Shown: positions 28,851-35,935 of the stretch, one piece after another
How the letters are laid out: every line of letters starts with the position of its first letter
How positions within the stretch are numbered: the stretch's first letter is position 1
Source of the DNA: an uncultured Colwellia sp.
GTDB lineage: Bacteria > Pseudomonadota > Gammaproteobacteria > Enterobacterales > Alteromonadaceae
DNA length: 64,000 nucleotides
Assembly: GCA_913058395.1 (NCBI GenBank)
Contig: CAJXQI010000012.1
Location: 98,154 to 162,153 of the forward strand
Direction: 5' to 3'
Translations under genes and position numbers: made by a program
The notes under the pieces: model-generated
The model's input: the letters and a program-made list of their open reading frames with translations, nothing else
What the model was told of the DNA's origin: nothing
The model's database searches: none

Positions 28851-28871
28851 TTAGTGCCAAAATTGCACCAA
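28851..28871. promoter_or_regulatory. LysR-type operator candidate
   Basis: An inverted repeat, TTAGTGC-N7-GCACCAA, with the T-N11-A core usual for LysR regulators, lies 22 bases before the regulator start and 76 bases before the adaptor start. The position fits autoregulation plus control of the efflux operon. Confidence 0.6.
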
Positions 28872-28893
28872 TGAAGCTTTGTAAATAGAAAAT

Positions 28894-29838
28894 ATGGATA
28901 CCACAAGTCGATTACTTTTACTGCTAGACGTTGTAGAACGAGGCTCTTTTGCGAAAGCGGCGCTAGCACGCAATATCGACCGCTCGGTGATATCAAAGCA
29001 AATGAGCCGCTTAGAAGATGATTTAGGCGTTAGACTGCTCAATAGAACGACACGCTCTTTTTCTCTGACAGCCGCTGGCGCGGAAATGGTTAAAAAAGCT
29101 CAGCAACTAAGAGAGTTGCTTGGCGATACCATCAGATTAGCGGAAAACTATCACCAAGAGCCTCGTGGTATTTTAAAAATAACGGCTACCACCACCATTG
29201 GTCGACGGTTTTTACAACCAGTGATTAATGACTTTCAAAAGCGCTTTCCTCAGGTTGAAGTAGAGCTGCATCTTGACGATATGTTGGTAGATATTGTTGC
29301 AGACGGTTTTGACTTAGCGTTTAGAATTGGCGAACCGAAAGATTCTTCATTAATCGCGCGTAAAATTGCTCGTAATCGCTTTTTATTACTTGCTTCACCG
29401 GAATTTATTGATACCTATGGTATGCCCAAATCAATAGAAGAGTTAATCACTTTTCCCGCAGCAAGTTATGCCAATCAATCATTAAGAGTTGATAGTATTC
29501 ATTATTACAATGACAACGATGAAATTTGTGAGCAAAAAACACAAAGTACCTTCCGAGCCAATGACGGTGAAGTTCTGCTAATGAAGGCACTTTCTGGCAC
29601 GGCTTATATTTTAGCCCCCGCCTTTATTATTAAAGATGAAGTAAAAGATGGCTCGTTGATTCCGTTATTACCTGATCTAAAATTGATGGAATACAGTGCA
29701 ATGTATGCGGTATATCCTCATCGAGATTTACCTGTGAGAACACGACTATTTTTTGATGCCGTAAAAGAATACTTAGGTAAAACCACGCCGGTGTGGGAAA
29801 GCTCAATTCCTAATTTTGACACAATGTATCAAGGATAG
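28894..29838 (+). CDS. LysR-family transcriptional regulator of the efflux operon
   Basis: A 314-residue regulator. Its N-terminal winged helix-turn-helix shows VVERGSFAKAALARNIDRSVISKQMSRLEDDLGVRLLNRTTRSFSLT split over residues 13-60, and a periplasmic-binding-like effector domain fills about 88-300 (GILKITATTTIGRRFLQP, DLAFRIGEPKDSSLIARK). It belongs to the broad subgroup near CrgA/AaeR. It is divergent from the RND adaptor-permease pair and shares an intergenic region with a matching inverted repeat, so it most likely controls that pump. The inducer is unknown. Confidence 0.92.
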   Translation: MDTTSRLLLLLDVVERGSFAKAALARNIDRSVISKQMSRLEDDLGVRLLNRTTRSFSLTAAGAEMVKKAQQLRELLGDTIRLAENYHQEPRGILKITATTTIGRRFLQPVINDFQKRFPQVEVELHLDDMLVDIVADGFDLAFRIGEPKDSSLIARKIARNRFLLLASPEFIDTYGMPKSIEELITFPAASYANQSLRVDSIHYYNDNDEICEQKTQSTFRANDGEVLLMKALSGTAYILAPAFIIKDEVKDGSLIPLLPDLKLMEYSAMYAVYPHRDLPVRTRLFFDAVKEYLGKTTPVWESSIPNFDTMYQG

Positions 29839-30146
29839 TTGGCCGCTTGTTTAGCTAGTTAACGTTTTTTGCCAAATTAAATGCGCTAGCTTTATTCCAA
29901 AAATCAGAAAACATACGAATAACAACAAAAGAGAGATAGCATATATTGTACTTTAAATGTACAAGTTGTTCGTGTTTGTCTACGCTTATATATAAAGTAA
30001 CCAGCGAGGCAAGTTATTATCGAAGACTTTTTTAAACCAACATAGTACTTGATTCCAAACAAATTTCTTTGCTTGGGATTTTGTTAGTATCTTTATCTCA
30101 GTGCTTATTATCTTCTCTTAGCCTTTTAAGGTTCTAACTATTTCAT
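29839..30146. other. 308-base intergenic region, no gene seen
   Basis: It contains an inverted repeat TTGTAC-N7-GTACAA at 29946-29964 that could be an operator, and a hairpin at 30052-30080 with interrupted stem followed by TTTTG that may end the lysR transcript. No supported open frame. Confidence 0.5.
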
Positions 30147-33100
30147 ATGATTTTCAATAAACCTTATAACTTAAAAATTAGCACTCAGTTAAAAGTGTTT
30201 TTTTTACTTCCTTGGTTAGTCATATTGTACTTTGGTGCGATACAAACTAGTCAGTACCTTGATGAAATGAATCAAGCGCAACAAGTTAGCTTATCTATTG
30301 AAATTTCGTTAAAAATAGACAGATTAATTTTTGAATTACAAAAAGAAAGAGGCTTAACTGAAGGTTTTTTAGCTAATGGGGATAATAATGAAAGCTACTC
30401 ACTGCAACTTTCTTCACAGCGTATTAAAACTGATCTGCAATTAAAAAAATTTAGTCAACTTTACCAAACAATTGATTTCGAAAATATGCAATTAGATAGT
30501 ATTGCTAGTCTGCAAGTTATTAAATCAGTATTCCATCGGTGTATGCTCAACAAAGAAAAATTAGTCCAACAAAGAAAAAATATAGATTCAAAATTAGCAT
30601 TTAATTACTTCGATTATTATTCAAACTTTATTGAACAACTAATTCGTTTAATGGCACAAGTACAAATAAATATAGAAAACTCCGAACATAGTCGCTCAAG
30701 TCTTGATTTTATCAATCTTATTCGACTACAAGAAAAAGCGGGTCAAGAACGGGGTGTATTAAATGGTATTTTGAACTCGAAACAAGTTGATATAAGCCAA
30801 CTACAACAGACAATTTCGTATGGTGATGCACAAGACAAAATACTAGCTGACTTGTTTTCTATTTCAGAAACACACCATCAGCAATGGTTATCAAATCAGT
30901 TAGATACTTCTATACATCAACAGGTTATGGCTATTCGCAAACGCCTTGTCGGTAAATTAGCACGAGAGAAGAAATTATATAATCTTGAACATGAATTAGG
31001 CTACGATGGCATTATTCATCATTTTAAGAACTATATTCTACGAGGCGAAAAGCAGTACATAGAAAAATTTAACAAGAGCTTTGTACTAGCAGCTGAAGAT
31101 ATAAGTGCCTTTAGACAACTCAACAACTTAACCACAGAAGAATTAGAGTTGGTTCAAGTTTTAGAACAAACAATCAATAACTATAAGCAAAAGCTATTAA
31201 TTGCTCAGCAGCTTAAACATGAAGGCGAAGCAATACACAACATTGATGCAAAAGTGCGGTTTGATGCTACCGAGGCGACTATCGCGATTTCCCAGCTTCA
31301 GCAGTATAAAATTAATGTTGTGGAAGAAAACTGGTGGCAATTAGCATCTGAACACATCGATCTTTTTCGAGAAATCAGTATTCACATTAGTAGTGAAATG
31401 AAAGATTTAGCTGCTCAAAGCGAACGTAAAGCTGGCATCGCGATGTTCACATTTATTGCTATATTTACTGTTGTTTTTCTTTGTGTACTGTATTTATCTT
31501 TTACAACTGTTAAGCGTATTGTTAAAAAAATAACACATATTGCTGATGCAATGAAACAGATGCAAATTGATCATAAGTTTAATGTGCCTTTAGCTATTGA
31601 CGGCTCTGATGAAGTAGCAGAAATGGCTCATGCTTTTAATCAAATGCTAGCAGAAAGAAAAAAATCTGAAAGTGAATTAAAAATATCTGCTGCGGTTTTC
31701 AAATATGCATCAGAGGCGATTATGATCACTAATGAAAATAATCTTATTGAAACGGTCAACCCCGCCTTTTGCACAATCAGCGGTTATAAGCCTTCAGAAG
31801 TCATCGGCAAACCAGCAAATGTGTTGAGTTCAGGCAAACATACTCCTGCTTTTTATCACAGCATGTATAAAGAGTTAGAAAAATCGAACAGCTGGCAAGG
31901 AGAGATTTGGAATACAAGAAAAAATGGCGAAATATACCCCGAGTTTTTAGCGATTAGTGTGGTTCGAGATACGAGTAATAAGCCTATTCAGTATATTAGT
32001 TTATTTTCAGATATTACCAAGCATAAAAAATATGAAGAAGATATTTGGTTACAAGCAAATTATGACTCTTTAACCGGTTTACCGAATAGAAAAATGTGTT
32101 TAGAACGTTTGCATTTTGAAATTAGCCATGAAAAAAATCAATATAATCAACTAGCTTTAATGTTTATAGATTTAGACCGTTTTAAAAATGTTAATGACAC
32201 TTGGGGACATAATAGTGGTGATGAGCTGTTAAAATTGGCCGCATTAAGGTTAAATAATTGTATCCGAGAAAGTGATACTGTTGCCCGCTTTGGTGGTGAT
32301 GAGTTTGTAGTTATTTTGGCAGGAACGGTTAACAGAATAGACATTGAGAGAATAGTGAAGAAAATTCTTGCTAAGTTATCAGCCCCTTTTATGTTGAATA
32401 GTGATAATGATGAAGGTCAAAACGAGGCCGTGGTTTCTGCAAGTATCGGAATTACTATCGCACCAACTGATGGTAATAATGTGGAAGTGTTACTTAAAAA
32501 TGCTGATACGGCAATGTACCAAGCAAAAGAGTCAGGCAGAGATGGCTATAAATTTTTTACCTCGAGTATGAATGAGGTTGTTACTGCTCGAATGAAAGTA
32601 GAACAAGCATTAAGAAAAGCCGTAAAAGAGCAAGAGTTTGTTTTGCACTACCAACCCGTTGTTTCTTTAAGTACCGGTGACTTTATCGGAGCAGAGGCTT
32701 TAATTCGCTGGCAACACCCTGAAGACGGTTTAGTTTACCCCGATAGTTTTATCAGTATTGCAGAAGAAACCGGTTTAATTGAGCCAATCGGTCAATGGGT
32801 TATTGAGCAGGCATGTCAAGATTTAAAGCATTGGCATGATCTTGGGTTAAAGATTCAGGTTGCTGTTAATGTTTCAAGTAGACAGTGCAAACAAACGAGT
32901 GAAATACCGATAACAAGTGTTATTCGCAAAGCCCTGGTTGATAATAATATCGCACCAAGCTACTTAAAAATTGAAATTACAGAAAGTTTATTAATGGATA
33001 ACTCTCAAGAAATGATTTCCTCACTTCAGGACATTAGGGATTTAGGTGTTGATATACATATGGATGACTTTGGTACTGGTTACTCTTCATTGAGTTATTT

Positions 33101-33368
33101 AAAACATTTTCCTATTGATGTATTAAAAATAGATCGCTCTTTTATTGAAGGAGCAATATCAGACCAAACAGACGCTAGTTTAGTGGAAGCCGTTGTTCTT
33201 ATTGGTCATAGCTTAAAGTTAAAACTTGTTGGAGAGGGGATTGAAACACAGCAACACTTTGATTACTTAGCATCATTGGGTTGTGATTATGGTCAAGGGT
33301 ATTTTATTTCGAAGCCAATACCCGTCGAAGATTTTATTGATTTATGCCAATCACGGTTACTGTCTTAA
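30147..33368 (+). CDS. NIT-HAMP-PAS-GGDEF-EAL c-di-GMP protein
   Basis: A 1073-residue inner-membrane signalling protein. A helix at about 15-33 is followed by a nitrate/nitrite-sensor (NIT) type periplasmic domain: the family phrase LIFELQKERGLTEGFLAN appears near residue 63 and QEKAGQERGVLNG near 195. A second helix lies near 430-452, then HAMP, a PAS domain (about 515-630), GGDEF and EAL. The GGDEF motif is intact (RFGGDEFVVIL), and the EAL motifs are intact (EALIRWQHP, EITES, DDFGTGYSS, KIDRSF, EGIE, QGYFISKP). Both c-di-GMP synthesis and breakdown are possible. Ligand assignment to nitrate/nitrite rests only on the NIT resemblance. Confidence 0.92.
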   Translation: MIFNKPYNLKISTQLKVFFLLPWLVILYFGAIQTSQYLDEMNQAQQVSLSIEISLKIDRLIFELQKERGLTEGFLANGDNNESYSLQLSSQRIKTDLQLKKFSQLYQTIDFENMQLDSIASLQVIKSVFHRCMLNKEKLVQQRKNIDSKLAFNYFDYYSNFIEQLIRLMAQVQINIENSEHSRSSLDFINLIRLQEKAGQERGVLNGILNSKQVDISQLQQTISYGDAQDKILADLFSISETHHQQWLSNQLDTSIHQQVMAIRKRLVGKLAREKKLYNLEHELGYDGIIHHFKNYILRGEKQYIEKFNKSFVLAAEDISAFRQLNNLTTEELELVQVLEQTINNYKQKLLIAQQLKHEGEAIHNIDAKVRFDATEATIAISQLQQYKINVVEENWWQLASEHIDLFREISIHISSEMKDLAAQSERKAGIAMFTFIAIFTVVFLCVLYLSFTTVKRIVKKITHIADAMKQMQIDHKFNVPLAIDGSDEVAEMAHAFNQMLAERKKSESELKISAAVFKYASEAIMITNENNLIETVNPAFCTISGYKPSEVIGKPANVLSSGKHTPAFYHSMYKELEKSNSWQGEIWNTRKNGEIYPEFLAISVVRDTSNKPIQYISLFSDITKHKKYEEDIWLQANYDSLTGLPNRKMCLERLHFEISHEKNQYNQLALMFIDLDRFKNVNDTWGHNSGDELLKLAALRLNNCIRESDTVARFGGDEFVVILAGTVNRIDIERIVKKILAKLSAPFMLNSDNDEGQNEAVVSASIGITIAPTDGNNVEVLLKNADTAMYQAKESGRDGYKFFTSSMNEVVTARMKVEQALRKAVKEQEFVLHYQPVVSLSTGDFIGAEALIRWQHPEDGLVYPDSFISIAEETGLIEPIGQWVIEQACQDLKHWHDLGLKIQVAVNVSSRQCKQTSEIPITSVIRKALVDNNIAPSYLKIEITESLLMDNSQEMISSLQDIRDLGVDIHMDDFGTGYSSLSYLKHFPIDVLKIDRSFIEGAISDQTDASLVEAVVLIGHSLKLKLVGEGIETQQHFDYLASLGCDYGQGYFISKPIPVEDFIDLCQSRLLS

Positions 33369-33667
33369 TGCGCTTAGTTAATTATATTTAAGCTTTCAAT
33401 AGACGTGGTATTGATAAGTTACATGTCTATTGAATTCCGCTTGCCACGCTTATTCGTTTTTAGTTTATCTCACCCTCAAATGCACTGTGTTAGTCAGTCA
33501 AACCTTCTTGGCGATAAAGTTGCCAACGACAGCTAATATTTAGCAAGTAATTTTAGTGTGCGATTTGTAAAACGAAATTGGTTGTAAAGATAGCAAAAAT
33601 ATCTGCAGGAGCAGTTTATGATGTTAATAAGTCATTTGAATTTTTAGAAAGATGCGTAAAGCAAAAG
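33369..33667. other. Intergenic region left of the tRNA-flanked island
   Basis: It holds a 10-bp inverted repeat TTCAATAGAC/GTCTATTGAA (33395-33404, 33425-33434, 20-base loop) just after the c-di-GMP gene. A CAGGAGCAGTTTATGA stretch near 33606 recurs near 38164 upstream of the second tRNA-Pro copy, so the duplication reaches beyond the tRNA genes. No gene seen. Confidence 0.6.
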
Positions 33668-33744
33668 TGGTCGGTGATGCAAGATTCGAACTTGCGACCC
33701 CTTGGACCCAAACCAAGTGCGCTACCAAGCTGCGCTAATCACCG
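33668..33744 (-). tRNA. tRNA-Pro (UGG), left copy
   Basis: A 77-base tRNA with encoded CCA. Acceptor CGGTGAT pairs with ATCACCG, the anticodon loop is TTTGGGT (anticodon UGG) and the T-arm has GTTCGAATC. It is identical in all 77 bases to the copy at 38228-38304. It has no adjacent tRNA promoter: upstream on its strand lie only a truncated tRNA-His and the toxin gene. Confidence 0.95.
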
Positions 33745-33791
33745 AATATTCTTTTGACGTTTTACATTGTAACTTTTGGGGAGGTAAAGAA

Positions 33792-33839
33792 TGGGGTGGC
33801 TAAAGGGACTTGAACCCTCGACAACCGGAATCACAATCC
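33792..33839 (-). pseudogene. Truncated tRNA-His 3' fragment (putative attachment site)
   Basis: 48 bases identical to the 3' part of the intact tRNA-His at 38336-38383, from CCA through the T-arm, variable loop and anticodon loop (GUG) into the anticodon stem, where the match stops abruptly. The 5' half (D-arm and acceptor) is missing, so it cannot be a functional tRNA. Breaks in the anticodon stem-loop are typical of tyrosine-integrase insertion into tRNA genes. Confidence 0.88.
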
Positions 33840-33970
33840 CGTTGTTGGTATAGGATTTAGTTGGATGAGCGTGTATTAAGCTAGATGCTGCAAGTGTTGT
33901 TCATGTCATAACTTGTATTTAGGAGTAATTCATTAGCTTTGCAAACTTACAGAATAGTACCAGAGAGTAT

Positions 33971-34258
33971 TTACGGCATCTTCATTAATCTTTCACTTCG
34001 CCACACTCTAATGATTTGCATACTAATTTTATTTAATACGTAAACAATACGAAAAGGTGAATGAATCAATTCTCTAATAGATGACATTTGAAATTCAGGA
34101 ACTTGCCTGCCAATTTTAGGGTTATCAGGTAATGTTTCAATGTGGTTGATTATTTCTAAAATAAAATTCTCGCCAACTTGTGGTACCTGTTGTTCGGTGT
34201 AATACGACCTTATATCTTCTAAATCACATATCGCTGATTCTGCAAATTCAATTTTCAC
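33971..34258 (-). CDS. RelE/ParE-family toxin
   Basis: A 95-residue toxin of the RelE/ParE superfamily. The family layout is visible: FAESAICDLEDIRSYYTEQ at the N-terminus, the helix hairpin GENFILEIINHIETLPDNP, then IGRQVPEF, RELIHSPFRIVYVL and the final IIRVWRSERL strand. ParE members poison DNA gyrase; RelE members cleave mRNA on ribosomes. The missing RelE catalytic pattern and the overall wording favour ParE. It starts 2 bases after the antitoxin stop, the usual antitoxin-first order. It sits at the left edge of the island, where it could stabilise the element. Confidence 0.88.
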   Translation of the reverse strand: MKIEFAESAICDLEDIRSYYTEQQVPQVGENFILEIINHIETLPDNPKIGRQVPEFQMSSIRELIHSPFRIVYVLNKISMQIIRVWRSERLMKMP

Positions 34259-34260
34259 AA

Positions 34261-34527
34261 CTATAAACCAAGCCTAGATTTTACATCACTGATATCCGAT
34301 TTTTTGCCTTCTTTGATATCTAGCATGCCCTTGGCAACAGCTTTTATGAAAGCAAGCTCTTCAATATTTTTTTCATAGTCATCGAGACCTTGAACCACAG
34401 CAACACCTCTTCCTCGACTGGTAACTAAAATAGGCCTATGTGAATCTTTAGCATGATTAACTACCTTACCAGGATTAATTTTTAGGTCTGATAAAGGAAT
34501 CACATCTTCTGAGAATTTTGGTTGCAT
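34261..34527 (-). CDS. Phd/YefM-family antitoxin
   Basis: An 88-residue antitoxin. The N-terminal Phd/YefM fold is recognisable: VIPLSDLKINPGKVVNHAKD, then RPILVTSRGRGVAVVQGLDDY. This part normally dimerises and binds the operon's own operator; the charged C-terminal part (EGKKSDISDVKSRLGL) would wrap the toxin. It forms a two-gene operon with the ParE-like toxin, so autoregulation is expected. A TGTCC-N5-GGACA palindrome near 34605-34620 upstream of the operon is a possible operator but is 80 bases from the start. Confidence 0.88.
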   Translation of the reverse strand: MQPKFSEDVIPLSDLKINPGKVVNHAKDSHRPILVTSRGRGVAVVQGLDDYEKNIEELAFIKAVAKGMLDIKEGKKSDISDVKSRLGL

Positions 34528-34778
34528 AGAGCACCTCTGAAAAATTTTAATAACACCAGTTTACAGCACCTGTTTGTTTTTATCTAGAAATGATACGTCC
34601 AACATGTCCTTTTATGGACAGGATCTAGCTAAAGCAAATAGTCAATTAAAACTCAGTGGTCATTACGCTATTAAATTTATGGTGTAATGACTTGCTTACT
34701 TCAAACACACCTCTCTGACAGGCGAATTAAATATTCGGTTGTCAGTATGAACTACAAAAATCTAAGGGAAATAATTGA

Positions 34779-34913
34779 ATGAGTAACAACATTTCAGATA
34801 GTGCTATGAAAGGAGCAGCTACAGGTGCATTGATAGGCTCACGATTTGGTCCGCAAGGCATAGTAATTGGTGCTGCGGTTGGTGGTATTGTCGGTTTTAT
34901 TTTTGATGATTGA
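34779..34913 (+). CDS. 44-residue glycine-zipper microprotein
   Basis: A 44-residue open frame: MSNNISDSAMKGAATGALIG leads, then SRFGPQGIVIGAAVGGIVGF and IFDD. The central 32 residues are a glycine zipper with repeated GxxxG spacing (GAATG, GALIG, GAAVGGIVG) and no charged residue after Arg22 until the end, as in small membrane-inserting or pore-forming peptides. An AAGGG ribosome site lies about 10 bases before the ATG, and a perfect hairpin follows the stop. It is the only plus-strand gene in the island, opposite the DUF2971 and antitoxin genes. It could be a small toxin, holin-like peptide or bacteriocin-like effector; this is inference. No known family is recognised beyond the glycine zipper. 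Confidence 0.65.
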   Translation: MSNNISDSAMKGAATGALIGSRFGPQGIVIGAAVGGIVGFIFDD

Positions 34914-34915
34914 CT

Positions 34916-34952
34916 AAATAGCAGGCTAACACTGTTAGTTAGCCTGCTATTT
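34916..34952 (+). terminator. Perfect 15-bp hairpin after the microprotein gene
   Basis: Stem 34916-34930 pairs with 34938-34952 without mismatch around a 7-base loop, starting 3 bases after the microprotein stop codon. The descending arm ends in TATTTG, so the T-run is short. It could also serve the convergent DUF2971 transcript. An alternative inner pairing, CTAAC with GTTAG, is possible. Confidence 0.7.
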
Positions 34953-35029
34953 GAAAATAGACATGTTGGGCGTTTGGGCATGTGTTCTATAATGATTGAA
35001 TTTTTTTGCTTTGCAGTCATAGTTTCTTG

Positions 35030-35908
35030 CTAACGCTCATACTTAATGCGGCTGACTTTACCATTAATCATTTTTAATTCGTAAAGTTCACAGTGGGAGT
35101 ACTTAGAATCGGCCAAGGCAAGTAACTTTGCTTTTTTCTCACCATCCATTTTTAGACCAAAGGTAATTGATGCTAGTTCCTTGGGATAGAATTTAAAGTC
35201 TGAGTATTTCTTGTCATCTATTATCTTGGGTTTGCAGATGACTCTCCATTCTCCTTCATGCTTCCAACCTTTTGATTTAGTGTGATAAATAGCTAATCTA
35301 GTTTCTCTATTTTGCTCTTTAGTTGGTCCGTATAAATAGAAATCTACAGCACTTCCAATCGTAGGGATATCATCAGAATATCTAACCTTTTCAGCTTCGG
35401 CAAATGGTGTAGATAGTTCATTTATATGTCGGAAACCCAGCATGCAGCCCTTAGAGCTGTCACCGTAATGCGCCCACATCAAGGGGTTCATATCATTTTC
35501 AGTTAAACAAAAGCACCTAAGTGATCCGTCATTATTTAGTTCTGTATTTTTCCTAAAAAGATCTTCCATATCCCCTTCACTTTGAGGGATGGAACTATCT
35601 ATCGATGATAAAGCCGAATCTGCGGAGATTCCTTGGCTTTTCAATTTCCATAGCATTGCAATGAGCATCTGTGTCCATTGAGAATAAACTGTCAAGTCTA
35701 AGGGCTCGTTCGAATATGCAAGCTCAACAAGCTTTTGTGAATAAATAGGCCGTGCTTCTACAAAGTTAGGAGACAGTCTGGGCATTCTTTGTAGCTCACT
35801 AACGTCGTTGAATTGGCAAGGACTTTGCCACCTCAACTTACCTGTATCAAGTATAATTTGAGCTGTTTCAGCAGTTGTATATTTATAAAGAAGATCTGGG
35901 ACTACCAC
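35030..35908 (-). CDS. DUF2971 family protein, second gene of candidate defence operon
   Basis: A 292-residue protein of the DUF2971 family. The diagnostic blocks are LYKYTTAETAQIILDTGKLRW and FNDVSE near the N-terminus, FCLTENDMNPLMWAHYGDSS near residue 150 and MLGF just after; such proteins have no proven activity that I know of, but are common in accessory and defence regions. It starts at GTG 35908 with GGAG 6 bases upstream, 27 bases after the stop of the GHKL ATPase-nuclease gene, so the two are almost certainly co-transcribed. It is cytosolic by appearance (no signal, no membrane helix). It may be an effector or a control protein for the ATPase-nuclease; this is inference. Confidence 0.83.
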   Translation of the reverse strand: MVVPDLLYKYTTAETAQIILDTGKLRWQSPCQFNDVSELQRMPRLSPNFVEARPIYSQKLVELAYSNEPLDLTVYSQWTQMLIAMLWKLKSQGISADSALSSIDSSIPQSEGDMEDLFRKNTELNNDGSLRCFCLTENDMNPLMWAHYGDSSKGCMLGFRHINELSTPFAEAEKVRYSDDIPTIGSAVDFYLYGPTKEQNRETRLAIYHTKSKGWKHEGEWRVICKPKIIDDKKYSDFKFYPKELASITFGLKMDGEKKAKLLALADSKYSHCELYELKMINGKVSRIKYER

Positions 35909-35935
35909 TTTTTTCTCCAGAGGGTTAACGCCTTG

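Larger units (their letters stand above)
34595..34973. repeat. 14-bp inverted repeats flanking the microprotein gene
   Basis: ACGTCCAACATGTC at 34595-34608 and GACATGTTGGGCGT at 34960-34973 are inverted copies with 13 of 14 matches. They bracket the glycine-zipper gene and its hairpin, an interval of 379 bases. They could be ends of a small inserted unit or paired regulator sites. Confidence 0.55.

Noticed and set aside
28775..28996. 74-residue N-terminal extension of the efflux adaptor
   Set aside because: It lacks a signal peptide and covers the regulator's operator and start. The ATG at 28774 has a strong ribosome site and begins a lipoprotein signal.
34595..34973. Integron attC site
   Set aside because: Core heptamers match the consensus, but they are 379 bases apart with a gene between them. 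No integrase or further cassettes are present.
34742..35020. Open frame of 92 codons on the minus strand after DUF2971
   Set aside because: It runs opposite the microprotein gene and through its perfect hairpin. It has no good ribosome site, and its composition looks like an antisense shadow.
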